Source of the DNA: a virus
DNA: 33,767 nucleotides
Reading direction: 5' to 3' (one strand)
Virus record (IMG/VR): IMGVR_UViG_3300014497_000019
Location: 1 to 33,767 of that record
Shown here in pieces: positions 19,940-26,840 of this stretch (the stretch's first letter is position 1; every line of letters begins with the position of its first letter). The notes under the pieces were generated by a model. The model saw only the letters and a program-made list of their open reading frames with translations. It was not told where the DNA came from and made no database searches. The position numbers were made by a program, and so were the translations under genes.

Positions 19940-21213
19940 AGAAGCCCGGCGCATTCACGCGCGTGCGGGCCGCGATCGACGGCTTTGTTCGTTCCTTCTC
20001 GCTTCGCGACAAGGATCTGTACATCGATCGGACGATGGCGAACGAGGCAGGCGTCGAGGTCACGCCCAAGTCGGTGATGCAGCTCGACGCGGCCTGGAGC
20101 TGCGTGCGGTTGATCTCCGAGACCATCGCCACGCTTCCGCTGGGAATGAACGAGCGCACCAAGGCCGGCAAGCGGCCCGCGCCGCAACACGGTCTGCACT
20201 TCGTGATCCATGACCAACCGAACGCGGATTCGACGGCATCGATCTTCTGGGAAGCAATGGTCGCGGCGATGCTGCTGCGCGGCGCTGGACGGGCCGAAAA
20301 GCTCTACGTCGGCCCGCAGCTGGTTGGCCTGTCGTTCCTCGACCCCAACAAGTTGGTCTGCAGCCGCGACCAGAACGGCCGCAAGCGCTGGCAGTACCCG
20401 CGGCCGAACGGCGAGATGCGCGAGATCCCCGAGTCCCGCATCTGGACGATTCCCGGCTTCACCCTCGACGGCATCAACGGGGTCTCGGTCATCAGCTACG
20501 GTGCCAAGGTGTTCGGCTCAGCCATCGCGGCCGACAAGGCGGCATCGCAGACGTTTAAGAACGGCCTGCTGCAGACCATCTACTACAAGATGGCGAACTT
20601 CCTCAAGCCCGACCAGCGAGCTGAGTTTAAGAAGAACCTGGCCGGCTCTATCGAGCGCGGAGAGGCGCCGCTGCTTGAAGGTGGAATGGAGGCAGACACG
20701 CTCGGCATCAAGCCATCGGATGCGCAGCTGCTGGAGTCGCGCGGCTTCTCGGTCGAGGCAATCTGCCGGTGGTTCCGGGTGCCGCCCTGGATGGTCGGCC
20801 ACACGGAGAAATCGACCAGTTGGGGGACCGGCATCGAGCAGCAGATGATCGGCTTCCTGACGTTCACGCTCGGTCCGTGGCTGCGCCGCATCGAGCAAGC
20901 CATCAGCAAGGATCTTCTGACCCCCGCCGAGAGGGTGCGCTTCTATCCGAAGTTCGCGGTGGAAGGTCTGCTGCGCGCGGATAGCGCAGGACGCGCGGCG
21001 TTTTACGGGGCAATGGTGAATAACGGCATCCTGACCCGCGACGAAGTGCGCGAGCTCGAAGACCGCGAACCGATGGGCGGCAATGCCGCGGTCCTGACGG
21101 TGCAGTCGGCAATGACCACTCTCGATGCGCTCGGTATGGCGAGCGACGCGAACCAAGCGCGGGCGTCCATCCGCGCATTCCTCGGCATCGACGCCGAACC
21201 CTTGAAGGGCTGA
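19936..21213 (+). CDS. Portal protein (HK97 family)
   Basis: A 425-residue protein that would form the twelve-part ring through which DNA enters the head. Conserved HK97-portal segments are present: AAWSCVRLISETIATLPLGM near 55, the QTFKNGLLQTIYYKMANFLK block, GFSVEAICRWFRVPPWMVGH near 280, and GIEQQMIGFLTFTLGPWLRR near 302. The ATG at 19936 overlaps the terL stop (ATGA); an earlier ATG in the same frame lies within terL and is rejected. Followed by the protease and capsid genes in the standard order. Confidence 0.95.
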   Translation: MKKPGAFTRVRAAIDGFVRSFSLRDKDLYIDRTMANEAGVEVTPKSVMQLDAAWSCVRLISETIATLPLGMNERTKAGKRPAPQHGLHFVIHDQPNADSTASIFWEAMVAAMLLRGAGRAEKLYVGPQLVGLSFLDPNKLVCSRDQNGRKRWQYPRPNGEMREIPESRIWTIPGFTLDGINGVSVISYGAKVFGSAIAADKAASQTFKNGLLQTIYYKMANFLKPDQRAEFKKNLAGSIERGEAPLLEGGMEADTLGIKPSDAQLLESRGFSVEAICRWFRVPPWMVGHTEKSTSWGTGIEQQMIGFLTFTLGPWLRRIEQAISKDLLTPAERVRFYPKFAVEGLLRADSAGRAAFYGAMVNNGILTRDEVRELEDREPMGGNAAVLTVQSAMTTLDALGMASDANQARASIRAFLGIDAEPLKG

Positions 21214-21217
21214 TCCC

Positions 21218-22090
21218 ATGAGCAAGAAAACACTACCGGGTGCGCCGGAGGGGCGCCCCTGCGCCGGCGTCACCAGCCAGGTGCTCCCGCGCGCCCTGGA
21301 TCGTTGGCATGCAGGCGTTCGAGCGGCCGCTTCGGATGGTGACGCCGAACGCTCGATCGGTATCTACGACGTGATCGGCTACGACTACTGGACCGGCGAC
21401 GGCGTGACGGCGAAGCGAATCGCCGGAGCACTGCGCAGCATGGGTGCGGGGCCGGTGACGGTCTACATCAACTCGCCCGGCGGCGACATGTTCGAAGGCC
21501 TGGCCATCTACAACCTGCTGCGCGAGCACGACGGCGAGATCACCGTGAAGGTGCTGGGCCTGGCTGCATCGGCGGCTTCCATCATCGCGATGGCCGGCGA
21601 CAAGGTGCAGATCGCACGGGCCGGCTTCCTGATGATCCACAACGCATGGGTGATGGCGATCGGCAACCGCAACGATCTGATCGAGGTAGCCGGCACCTTG
21701 AAGCCATTCGACGACGCGATGGCCAGCATCTACGCCGCCCGCACTGGCGAAGAGCAGAAGGCCATGGCAAAGCTCATGGACGCCGAAACCTGGATCGGTG
21801 GCGAGGCTGCGGTTGAAGGCGGGTTCGCCGATGAACTGCTTCCCTCTGACCAGGTGCAGAAGGGCTCCGGCAAGACCAGCGCTTCCGCGGCCCGACGAAT
21901 CGAAGCCGGCCTGCGCGCAAGCGGCATGCCGAAATCCGAGGCCATGCGCCTCATCAGCGAATTCAAGTCCAGTTCGGGCGATCCGGCTGGCGGCGGTGAG
22001 GGCGATCCCACCGGACGAGTCGAGCTCGCGCCCGGCTCTCTCAGCAGCGCAGCGGCATTGGCCGAATCCCTCACCTCCCTCATTGCTTGA
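21218..22090 (+). CDS. Prohead protease / scaffold, ClpP-like serine protease
   Basis: A 290-residue protease that matures the prohead. The ClpP fold is clear: VTVYINSPGGDMFEGLAIYN, the nucleophile region GLAASAASIIAMAG (Ser118), FLMIHNAW (His141) and KLMDAETWIGGEAAVEGGFA (Asp188). The C-terminal 70 residues are Ser/Gly/Ala-rich with a helix SGMPKSEAMRLISEF, and may act as scaffold. It uses the ClpP-type protease rather than the unrelated HK97 gp4-type, a known exchange among HK97-like head modules. The start is four bases after the portal stop. Confidence 0.93.
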   Translation: MSKKTLPGAPEGRPCAGVTSQVLPRALDRWHAGVRAAASDGDAERSIGIYDVIGYDYWTGDGVTAKRIAGALRSMGAGPVTVYINSPGGDMFEGLAIYNLLREHDGEITVKVLGLAASAASIIAMAGDKVQIARAGFLMIHNAWVMAIGNRNDLIEVAGTLKPFDDAMASIYAARTGEEQKAMAKLMDAETWIGGEAAVEGGFADELLPSDQVQKGSGKTSASAARRIEAGLRASGMPKSEAMRLISEFKSSSGDPAGGGEGDPTGRVELAPGSLSSAAALAESLTSLIA

Positions 22091-22100
22091 AAGGCAAACC

Positions 22101-23294
22101 ATGTCTCAAATCGAAAAGGACATCGAGTCCATCAACAGCAGCCTGAAGACCGTCGGCGATCAGATCAAGTCGCAGGCCGAAGCGTTCGCCAAGAACGCGA
22201 AGCAAAGCGAAGAAGTCGTCGCGAAGGTCGACGGCATGCTCATGAAGCACGGCGAACTGCAGAGCAGTCTGACGGCAACGCAGCAGGCCCTGGCCAAGCT
22301 CGAAGCCAATGGCGCGGGCGGCGACGTGCAGCACGAGTCGTTCGGTCAGCAGTTCGTGCGCAGCGAGAAGTGGAAGGCGTTCGTCTCGCAGACCACGCCC
22401 CGCGGCCGTGTGGACATGCCGATCCAGGCGGCGATCACCAGCTTGACGACCGACGCCGACGGCTCCGCAGGCGACCTGGTGCGCCCGACGCGCCTTCCCG
22501 GCGTGATCACCCCGCCCGAGCGCCGCATGACCGTCCGTGACCTGATCACCCCGGGCACCATGGACACTAACTCGCTCGAGTACGTCAAGGAGACGGGTTT
22601 CACGAACAACGCCGCTCCGGTGGCCGAAGGCGCGAAGAAGCCGGAATCGGCCCTGAAGTACGACCTGATCACCACGGGGCCGAAGGTCATCGCCCACTTC
22701 GTGAAGGCTTCGCGCCAGATCCTCGACGATGCCTCGCAGCTGGCGAGCATGATCGACGGGCGTCTCCGCTATGGCCTGGCCTTCAAGGAAGAAGCGCAGC
22801 TGCTGAACGGCGATGGCACCGGCCAGAACCTGCTGGGCATCATCCCGCAGGCCACCGCCTACGCAGCGCCTTTCGATCCGGCCGGCACCGAGACGAACAT
22901 CGACATGATCCGTCTGGCCATGCTGCAGGCCTTCCTGGCCGAGTACCCGGCGACCGGCCACGTCATGAACCCCATCGACTGGGCGCGCATCGAGCTCCTG
23001 AAGGACACGACCGGCCGCTACATCATCGGCAACCCGCAGGGCAGCATCGGCGCCACCCTGTGGAATCTGCCCGTGGTCGAGACGCAAGCCATTGCGGTGG
23101 ACAAGTTCCTGACCGGTGCCTTCCGTCTGGGTGCCCAGGTGTTCGACCGCTGGCTGGCGCGTGTCGAAGTCGCCACCGAGAACGAAGACGACTTCGTCAA
23201 GAACCTGGTGACGATCTTGGCTGAAGAACGCCTGGCGCTGGCGGTGTACCGCCCCGAGGCGTTCATCTACGGCGACTTCGGCAACGTCGCCTGA
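22101..23294 (+). CDS. Major capsid protein (HK97 fold)
   Basis: A 397-residue capsid subunit. Residues 1-75 form a charged coiled coil (the delta domain, MSQIEKDIESINSSLKTVGD onward), which guides assembly and is normally removed by the protease encoded just before. The HK97 fold follows: PTRLPGVITPPERRMTVRDL, FVKASRQILDDASQLASMID, LNGDGTGQNLLGII, NPIDWARIELLKDTTGRY and VATENEDDFVKNLVTILAEE. The ATG follows AAAGG; the frame is open well upstream only as a shadow of the protease gene. It is followed by a strong hairpin. Confidence 0.95.
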   Translation: MSQIEKDIESINSSLKTVGDQIKSQAEAFAKNAKQSEEVVAKVDGMLMKHGELQSSLTATQQALAKLEANGAGGDVQHESFGQQFVRSEKWKAFVSQTTPRGRVDMPIQAAITSLTTDADGSAGDLVRPTRLPGVITPPERRMTVRDLITPGTMDTNSLEYVKETGFTNNAAPVAEGAKKPESALKYDLITTGPKVIAHFVKASRQILDDASQLASMIDGRLRYGLAFKEEAQLLNGDGTGQNLLGIIPQATAYAAPFDPAGTETNIDMIRLAMLQAFLAEYPATGHVMNPIDWARIELLKDTTGRYIIGNPQGSIGATLWNLPVVETQAIAVDKFLTGAFRLGAQVFDRWLARVEVATENEDDFVKNLVTILAEERLALAVYRPEAFIYGDFGNVA

Positions 23295-23314
23295 TCGTCG
23301 GCAGTCCAGTAATC

Positions 23315-23346
23315 GAGAAGCCCGGTTCGCCGGGCTTCTCTGTTTC
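23315..23346 (+). terminator. Strong hairpin after the capsid gene
   Basis: GAGAAGCCCGG (23315-23325) pairs perfectly over 11 bp with CCGGGCTTCTC (23330-23340) around a TTCG loop, followed by TGTTTC. The stem is very stable, but the T-run is short, so it may be a partial terminator or a shield for the 3' end of abundant capsid mRNA. Confidence 0.65.
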
Positions 23347-23358
23347 AAGGAGATGACC

Positions 23359-23787
23359 ATGCTCATCAAGTTCAAGAAGCCCGATCCTCGCGCTGGCACC
23401 GTTGCGCAGATGGACAGCAGCCGCGGCCAGTTTTTCGTCGACAACGGCTCGGCGGAAAAGATCAGGGAGGATGGCGGCGGCTCGGTGCAGGGGCAGGGCG
23501 GGAAGCCTGTGCTCGTGCGAGCCGACCTGGATGCTGCGCTCGCAGCGCTCCCGGGCGAGAACGACGACCCGGAATACGTTGTGCGGTCGATGCGCATGCA
23601 TTTCGGGGATCTGTTCACTGAAGCCGATGAAGAAAGGGTGCGCGCAGTCGTTAAGACTCGTGCGACGAAGCCTTCGGACGGGCTCACGGTGACGCAGCTC
23701 AAAGAAGCGCTCGACGCCAAGAAAATTCCGATCCCCGACGGCGCGAAGAAACCCGAGTTGGTGGCTTTGCTGGACGGAGCGGCCTGA
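23359..23787 (+). CDS. Hypothetical head protein with C-terminal HeH/LEM-like motif
   Basis: A 142-residue protein between the capsid and connector genes. An ATG at 23353 touches its own AAGGAG, so the ATG at 23359 (MLIKFKKPDPRAGTVAQMDS) with six-base spacing is chosen. The C-terminal 35 residues, LTVTQLKEALDAKKIPIPDG then KKPELVALLDGAA, form a helix-extension-helix (HeH/SAP-like) motif that usually binds DNA. The N-terminal half is strand-rich with FFVDNGSAEKIREDG. Possibly a minor head or head-completion protein; the exact role is unknown. Confidence 0.7.
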   Translation: MLIKFKKPDPRAGTVAQMDSSRGQFFVDNGSAEKIREDGGGSVQGQGGKPVLVRADLDAALAALPGENDDPEYVVRSMRMHFGDLFTEADEERVRAVVKTRATKPSDGLTVTQLKEALDAKKIPIPDGAKKPELVALLDGAA

Positions 23788-24267
23788 ATGAGTTTGATCG
23801 ACCTGCCCACCGCCAAGGCCCATCTGCGCGTCGGCGTGGGCTATCCCGACGAGCAGGTCGTCCCGTATCTGAATGCGGCCGAGAGTTCGGCCGCTCAATT
23901 TCTCAGCCGGCGCATCTTCGAAAATCAGGGGGCACTGGACACCGCTGTTGCGGCAGTACCCGCTGCGCTCTCCGCTGCCGGCACTGCCTACCAGGCCGCG
24001 ATGACAACCGCAGGCGCGATCGAAGATGACGTTGCGCGTCGTGCGGCTGAGGGATACGCCCTGCGCGCCTACCGTGACGCACAGACCGCGGCGAGCGAAA
24101 CCTACGCCGGCATCGTTATCAATCCGCAGATCGAGGCCGCCATCCTGCTGACCATGGGGCATCTGTTTGAAAGTCGCGAGGATGTTGTGGTTGGCGCGAC
24201 GGCCACCGCGATGCCCTTCGGCTCGCAGCAGTTGCTGTTTCCTTTCCGTGTGGGGCTTGGCGTCTGA
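23788..24267 (+). CDS. Head-tail connector (gp6-like)
   Basis: A 159-residue protein with the start typical of the HK97 gp6/phage connector family: MSLIDLPTAKAHLRVGVGYP, DEQVVPYLNAAESSAAQFLS, and a C-terminal helix INPQIEAAILLTMGHLFESR with the closing FRVGLGV. A longer Ala-rich insert (about 45-95) separates the two halves. Connectors of this type form a ring below the portal. It directly abuts the gene before and overlaps the gene after by one base. Confidence 0.85.
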   Translation: MSLIDLPTAKAHLRVGVGYPDEQVVPYLNAAESSAAQFLSRRIFENQGALDTAVAAVPAALSAAGTAYQAAMTTAGAIEDDVARRAAEGYALRAYRDAQTAASETYAGIVINPQIEAAILLTMGHLFESREDVVVGATATAMPFGSQQLLFPFRVGLGV

Positions 24268-24596
24268 TGCGCGCAGGCACGCTCAAGGACTGGATCACGA
24301 TCCAGCAGGTCGGCAGTGTCAAAGACGAACTCGGGCAGACGATTCCCGGCTGGGTGCTCCTCGATACCGAATGGGCCGACATCCGCTTTCCCTCGGGGCT
24401 CGAAGTTGTGCGGGCGGATGGGGTTGTCAGCGTGATCAAGGCCAGCATCCGCATCCGCCGCCGCACCGACGTGCTCGCGAGCATGCGCGTGCTCGACGAC
24501 GAGGGTCGGATCTACGACATCAAGGCAGTGCTCCCGAACAAGCAGAGCCGGCAGTTCATCGACCTGGTCTGCGAGACAGGCGCCAACGATGGCTAA
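24267..24596 (+). CDS. Head-tail joining / head closure protein
   Basis: A 109-residue small barrel protein of the phage head-tail joining family (SPP1 gp16 / HK97 gp7 type): MRAGTLKDWITIQQVGSVKD, LDTEWADIRFPSGLEVVRAD, ASIRIRRRTDVLASMRVLDD, then IYDIKAVLPNKQSRQFIDLV. The pattern of a start with RxGxLxxxxxIQ and an ending IxxVxPxxxxxxxxxLxC is characteristic. It plugs the head after packaging. The start overlaps the previous stop (TGATG) and its end overlaps the next gene by eight bases. Confidence 0.88.
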   Translation: MRAGTLKDWITIQQVGSVKDELGQTIPGWVLLDTEWADIRFPSGLEVVRADGVVSVIKASIRIRRRTDVLASMRVLDDEGRIYDIKAVLPNKQSRQFIDLVCETGANDG

Positions 24597-25068
24597 TGGC
24601 CGCGGCAACCCGGACGGCAGCGCCTTTCACATCGGCTTCGACACGAGCGGCGCCGAAGCGTGGTTCGACGGCATCGCGCTCGCGACCGAAGAGTCGATCC
24701 GTCCTGCGGCGCAAGCTGGCGCCGAAGAGTTGTATTTCGAAGCGCGCATCCGCGCGCCGATGTCCGCCGAGTCGCATTACTTCTACGGGAAGAACAGCAA
24801 GTCAACTGGCGTTCGTTACCTCTTCGAGCCAGGCAGCCTGCGCAATGCGATCTATCAGGTGTACTCGAAGGACAACAGCGGTAAGTTGAAGGCGACCTAT
24901 CACATCTCGTGGAATCACCAGAAGGTGCCCTACGGGTTCATGGTCGAGTACGGCACCAGCCGCGCACCGGCGCATCCATTCATCCGGCCGGCCTATGCCG
25001 CCCGCGTCGACTTCGCGCTGGAGGTGGCTCGCGCGCATCTGGTCAAGCGAGTAGGGGAAGCGATATGA
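24589..25068 (+). CDS. HK97 gp10-like tail completion protein
   Basis: A 159-residue protein: FHIGFDTSGAEAWFDGIALA at the start, a helix PAAQAGAEELYFEARIRAPM, a region that begins GSLRNAIYQVYSKDNS, then YGFMVEYGTSRAPAHPFIRP with the family hallmark (G-x-S-x-x-P-A-x-P-F-x-R-P-A) and a closing helix. This is the signature of the HK97 gp10 tail component/neck family. The stop overlaps the ATG of the next gene. Confidence 0.88.
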   Translation: MANGRGNPDGSAFHIGFDTSGAEAWFDGIALATEESIRPAAQAGAEELYFEARIRAPMSAESHYFYGKNSKSTGVRYLFEPGSLRNAIYQVYSKDNSGKLKATYHISWNHQKVPYGFMVEYGTSRAPAHPFIRPAYAARVDFALEVARAHLVKRVGEAI

Positions 25069-25421
25069 CGGTCGAAGCTGATCTCCGCACGCTACTGAAT
25101 GGGCTCGCCGCCGGTGGCGCATATCCCGATCTGGCCGACGAGGGCGCTGTAGCGCCCTACATCGTCTACCAGGAAATCACCGGAACCTCGATTCAGTACC
25201 TCGAGCGGGCGCTGCCCTCGAAGAAGAACGGTCGCTTCCAGGTTGCAGTCTGGGCCAGCACACGAAAGGAAGCTGCAGCGATCGGGCTGCAGATCGAGAA
25301 CGCGATGCTGCTTACGACGGCCTTCCAAGTCGAGTTGATCGGTGGCCGCACCGCTGACCGTGACGCCGTCACCAAGCTGCGCGGCTCGCGGCAGGACTTC
25401 AGCATCTGGTCCAACCGATAG
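25065..25421 (+). CDS. Tail terminator-like protein (DUF3168 family)
   Basis: A 118-residue protein: MTVEADLRTLLNGLAAGGAY, APYIVYQEITGTSIQYLERA, GRFQVAVWASTRKEAAAIGL and a final strand GSRQDFSIWSNR. This matches the DUF3168/gpU-like tail completion family, which ends the growing tail tube and joins it to the head. The ATG at 25065 overlaps the gp10-like stop (ATGA); longer readings in the same frame are shadows. Two terminators follow it. Confidence 0.87.
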   Translation: MTVEADLRTLLNGLAAGGAYPDLADEGAVAPYIVYQEITGTSIQYLERALPSKKNGRFQVAVWASTRKEAAAIGLQIENAMLLTTAFQVELIGGRTADRDAVTKLRGSRQDFSIWSNR

Positions 25422-25442
25422 ACCGCATTCGATTTCAACCCG

Positions 25443-25465
25443 GCCCGCCTTGAGCGGGCTTTTTT
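25443..25465 (+). terminator. Rho-independent terminator before the tail tube gene, first of two
   Basis: GCCCGC (25443-25448), loop CTTGA, GCGGGC (25454-25459), followed by six T. This is a canonical intrinsic terminator within the late operon. Confidence 0.8.
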
Positions 25466-25489
25466 CTGCCCGCTCCGGGCTTGTCCATC

Positions 25490-25514
25490 AACCCGCTCCG
25501 GCGGGTTTTTCGTT
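25490..25514 (+). terminator. Rho-independent terminator before the tail tube gene, second of two
   Basis: AACCCGC (25490-25496), loop TCCG, GCGGGTT (25501-25507), followed by TTTCGTTT. It stands about 25 bases after the first. The tail tube ribosome-binding site (AAAGG) comes directly after, so transcription that stops here would not make tail proteins. Confidence 0.75.
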
Positions 25515-25531
25515 TCTGAAAGGCCTTCACC

Positions 25532-26179
25532 ATGTCTGCATTTCTCCCCAACGGCACCGTCTTCTCGCTTGCCGCGACGTATGGCGCGGCCATCCCGGTT
25601 ACCGCGCTCACCAACGCCGCGCCACCCGTCGCCACGGCGGCAGCCCATGGTCTCGTGAACGGTGACATCGTCGAGATCACCTCGGCCTGGACCGGCATCA
25701 ACGATCGTCCCTCGCGCGTCTCGGGGCAGACCGCTGGCACCTTCAACCTCGAAGGCCACGACACCACCAATCTCTCGAAGTACCCGGCGCTTGGTGGCGT
25801 GGGCTCTGTGCGCAAGGTGCTGACCTGGGCGCCCCTTTCGCAGGTGATGCAGAACGCATCGTCCGGCGGTGAGCAGCAATCGGTCGAGTGGACTTACCTG
25901 GAAGACGGCGTCGAGCGCAGCAAGAACACCTTCCGCAAGGCGAAGCTGCTCACCCTGACGCTCGCCGACGACCCGGCGATGAGCTGGTATCCGGTCCTCA
26001 TCGCCGCGGACCAGGACGTGAAGAACCGCATCTTGCGCGCTGCTCTGCCGAACGGCGGCTTCATCTACTACAACGTGAACGTCGGCTTCGACCCCGAGCC
26101 GAAGCTGGACGCGAACCAGATCATGACCGTGCAGGCCACCTTCCGCAGCCAGGGCCTCTTCATCCGCTACGCAAGCTGA
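25532..26179 (+). CDS. Major tail tube protein
   Basis: A 215-residue protein whose many copies build the tail tube. Typical features are a strand-rich start (MSAFLPNGTVFSLAATYGAA), an inserted small domain with VATAAAHGLVNGDIVEITSA and GINDRPSRVSGQTAGTFNLE (a beta-sandwich pattern seen in betaproteobacterial phage tube proteins), then GEQQSVEWTYLEDGVERSKN and a final VQATFRSQGLFIRYAS. Preceded by AAAGG and followed by the chaperone gene after one base, as in other siphophages. Confidence 0.9.
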   Translation: MSAFLPNGTVFSLAATYGAAIPVTALTNAAPPVATAAAHGLVNGDIVEITSAWTGINDRPSRVSGQTAGTFNLEGHDTTNLSKYPALGGVGSVRKVLTWAPLSQVMQNASSGGEQQSVEWTYLEDGVERSKNTFRKAKLLTLTLADDPAMSWYPVLIAADQDVKNRILRAALPNGGFIYYNVNVGFDPEPKLDANQIMTVQATFRSQGLFIRYAS

Positions 26180-26180
26180 T

Positions 26181-26492
26181 ATGGCACGGCTGACGCTCAA
26201 CCCAAATCCGACCTTCACGGCGAAGGTCGACATCTGCCAGCCCGGCGGCGAGCCCGTCGCTGTGGAGTTCACGTTCAAGCATCGCACCCGCGACGAGATG
26301 GACGAATTCATCAAGACCCTCGCCGAGTTGTCGATCGAGGACCAGGTCATGGCCGTGGCCAGCGGCTGGGAATTGGTGGAACCGTTCAACGTGGAAAACG
26401 TGAAACGCCTGGCGCAGAACTACATCACGGCGCCGGTCGCGATCCGCGACAAGTACATCGCTGAGCTCATCAAGGCCAAAGAAAAAAACTGA
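26181..26492 (+). CDS. Tail assembly chaperone G
   Basis: A 103-residue protein (MARLTLNPNPTFTAKVDICQ, FTFKHRTRDEMDEFIKTLAE, WELVEPFNVENVKRLAQNYI) that helps load tape measure protein before tube assembly. It stops at 26490-26492 just after a slippery A-AAA-AAC sequence. Most ribosomes would make this short form, as known for lambda G. Position between tube and tape measure genes is diagnostic. Confidence 0.9.
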   Translation: MARLTLNPNPTFTAKVDICQPGGEPVAVEFTFKHRTRDEMDEFIKTLAELSIEDQVMAVASGWELVEPFNVENVKRLAQNYITAPVAIRDKYIAELIKAKEKN

Positions 26493-26806
26493 TCGAGCTG
26501 GCGCGGGCCATCTACACGCCGGACGCTCTGCCGCATGAAGCGGCAGAGATCGGGCTGACCGTAGAGGAAGCCAGCCTGTCAGTTGAATGCTGGCCCGAGC
26601 ACCTGGCCGTCGTAGAGGTCTTCAAACACTTGACCACCCAGTGGCGTGTCGGCTTCGCCGGGGCTACCGGCCTCGACTACGGGGTTTTGCCGACGGTCTT
26701 CCGGTTGATCGGCGTTCCCCGCGCGCAGTGGTCGCGCCTCTTCGACGACATCCGCGTCATGGAACGCGGGGCGCTGTACCACATGCGCTCGCAAGCAAAC
26801 CAATAG
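26181..26806 (+). CDS. Tail assembly chaperone GT, made by -1 ribosomal frameshift
   Basis: The G frame continues by a -1 slip at 26483-26489 into a frame that is open for 105 codons to TAG at 26804-26806, giving about 208 residues. The extension begins KKLIELARAIYTPDALPHEA and contains SLSVECWPEHLAVVEVFKHL, TTQWRVGFAGATGLDYGVLP and FDDIRVMERGALYHM, similar to the DUF1799/T-type chaperone extension. It has no ATG of its own until close to its end, which argues strongly for frameshift expression. In lambda the G:GT ratio matters for tail assembly. Confidence 0.88.
26483..26489 (+). other. Slippery heptamer A-AAA-AAC for -1 frameshift
   Basis: In the G frame the codons are GAA AAA AAC TGA, so A-AAA-AAC stands in the exact X-XXY-YYZ register one codon before the stop. 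It is one of the most efficient -1 slippery sequences in bacteria. No obvious stimulatory pseudoknot was resolved downstream by eye. Confidence 0.88.
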
Positions 26807-26830
26807 CCGCCTTCGGGCGGTTTCTCTTTT
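26807..26830 (+). terminator. Terminator-like hairpin before the tape measure gene
   Basis: GCCGCC, loop TTCG, GGCGGT (one wobble-free 5-bp core CCGCC/GGCGG), followed by TTCTCTTTT. It directly follows the GT stop and precedes the tape measure ribosome-binding site. Confidence 0.65.
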
Positions 26831-26840
26831 CAGGACACCG

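Noticed and set aside
18221-19954. 577-codon minus frame opposite terL
   Set aside because: The plus strand encodes a complete terminase with Walker and nuclease motifs. The minus frame is a codon-bias artefact.
22080-23816. 578-codon minus frame opposite the capsid gene
   Set aside because: Antisense of a clear HK97 capsid gene; no motif or ribosome-binding site.
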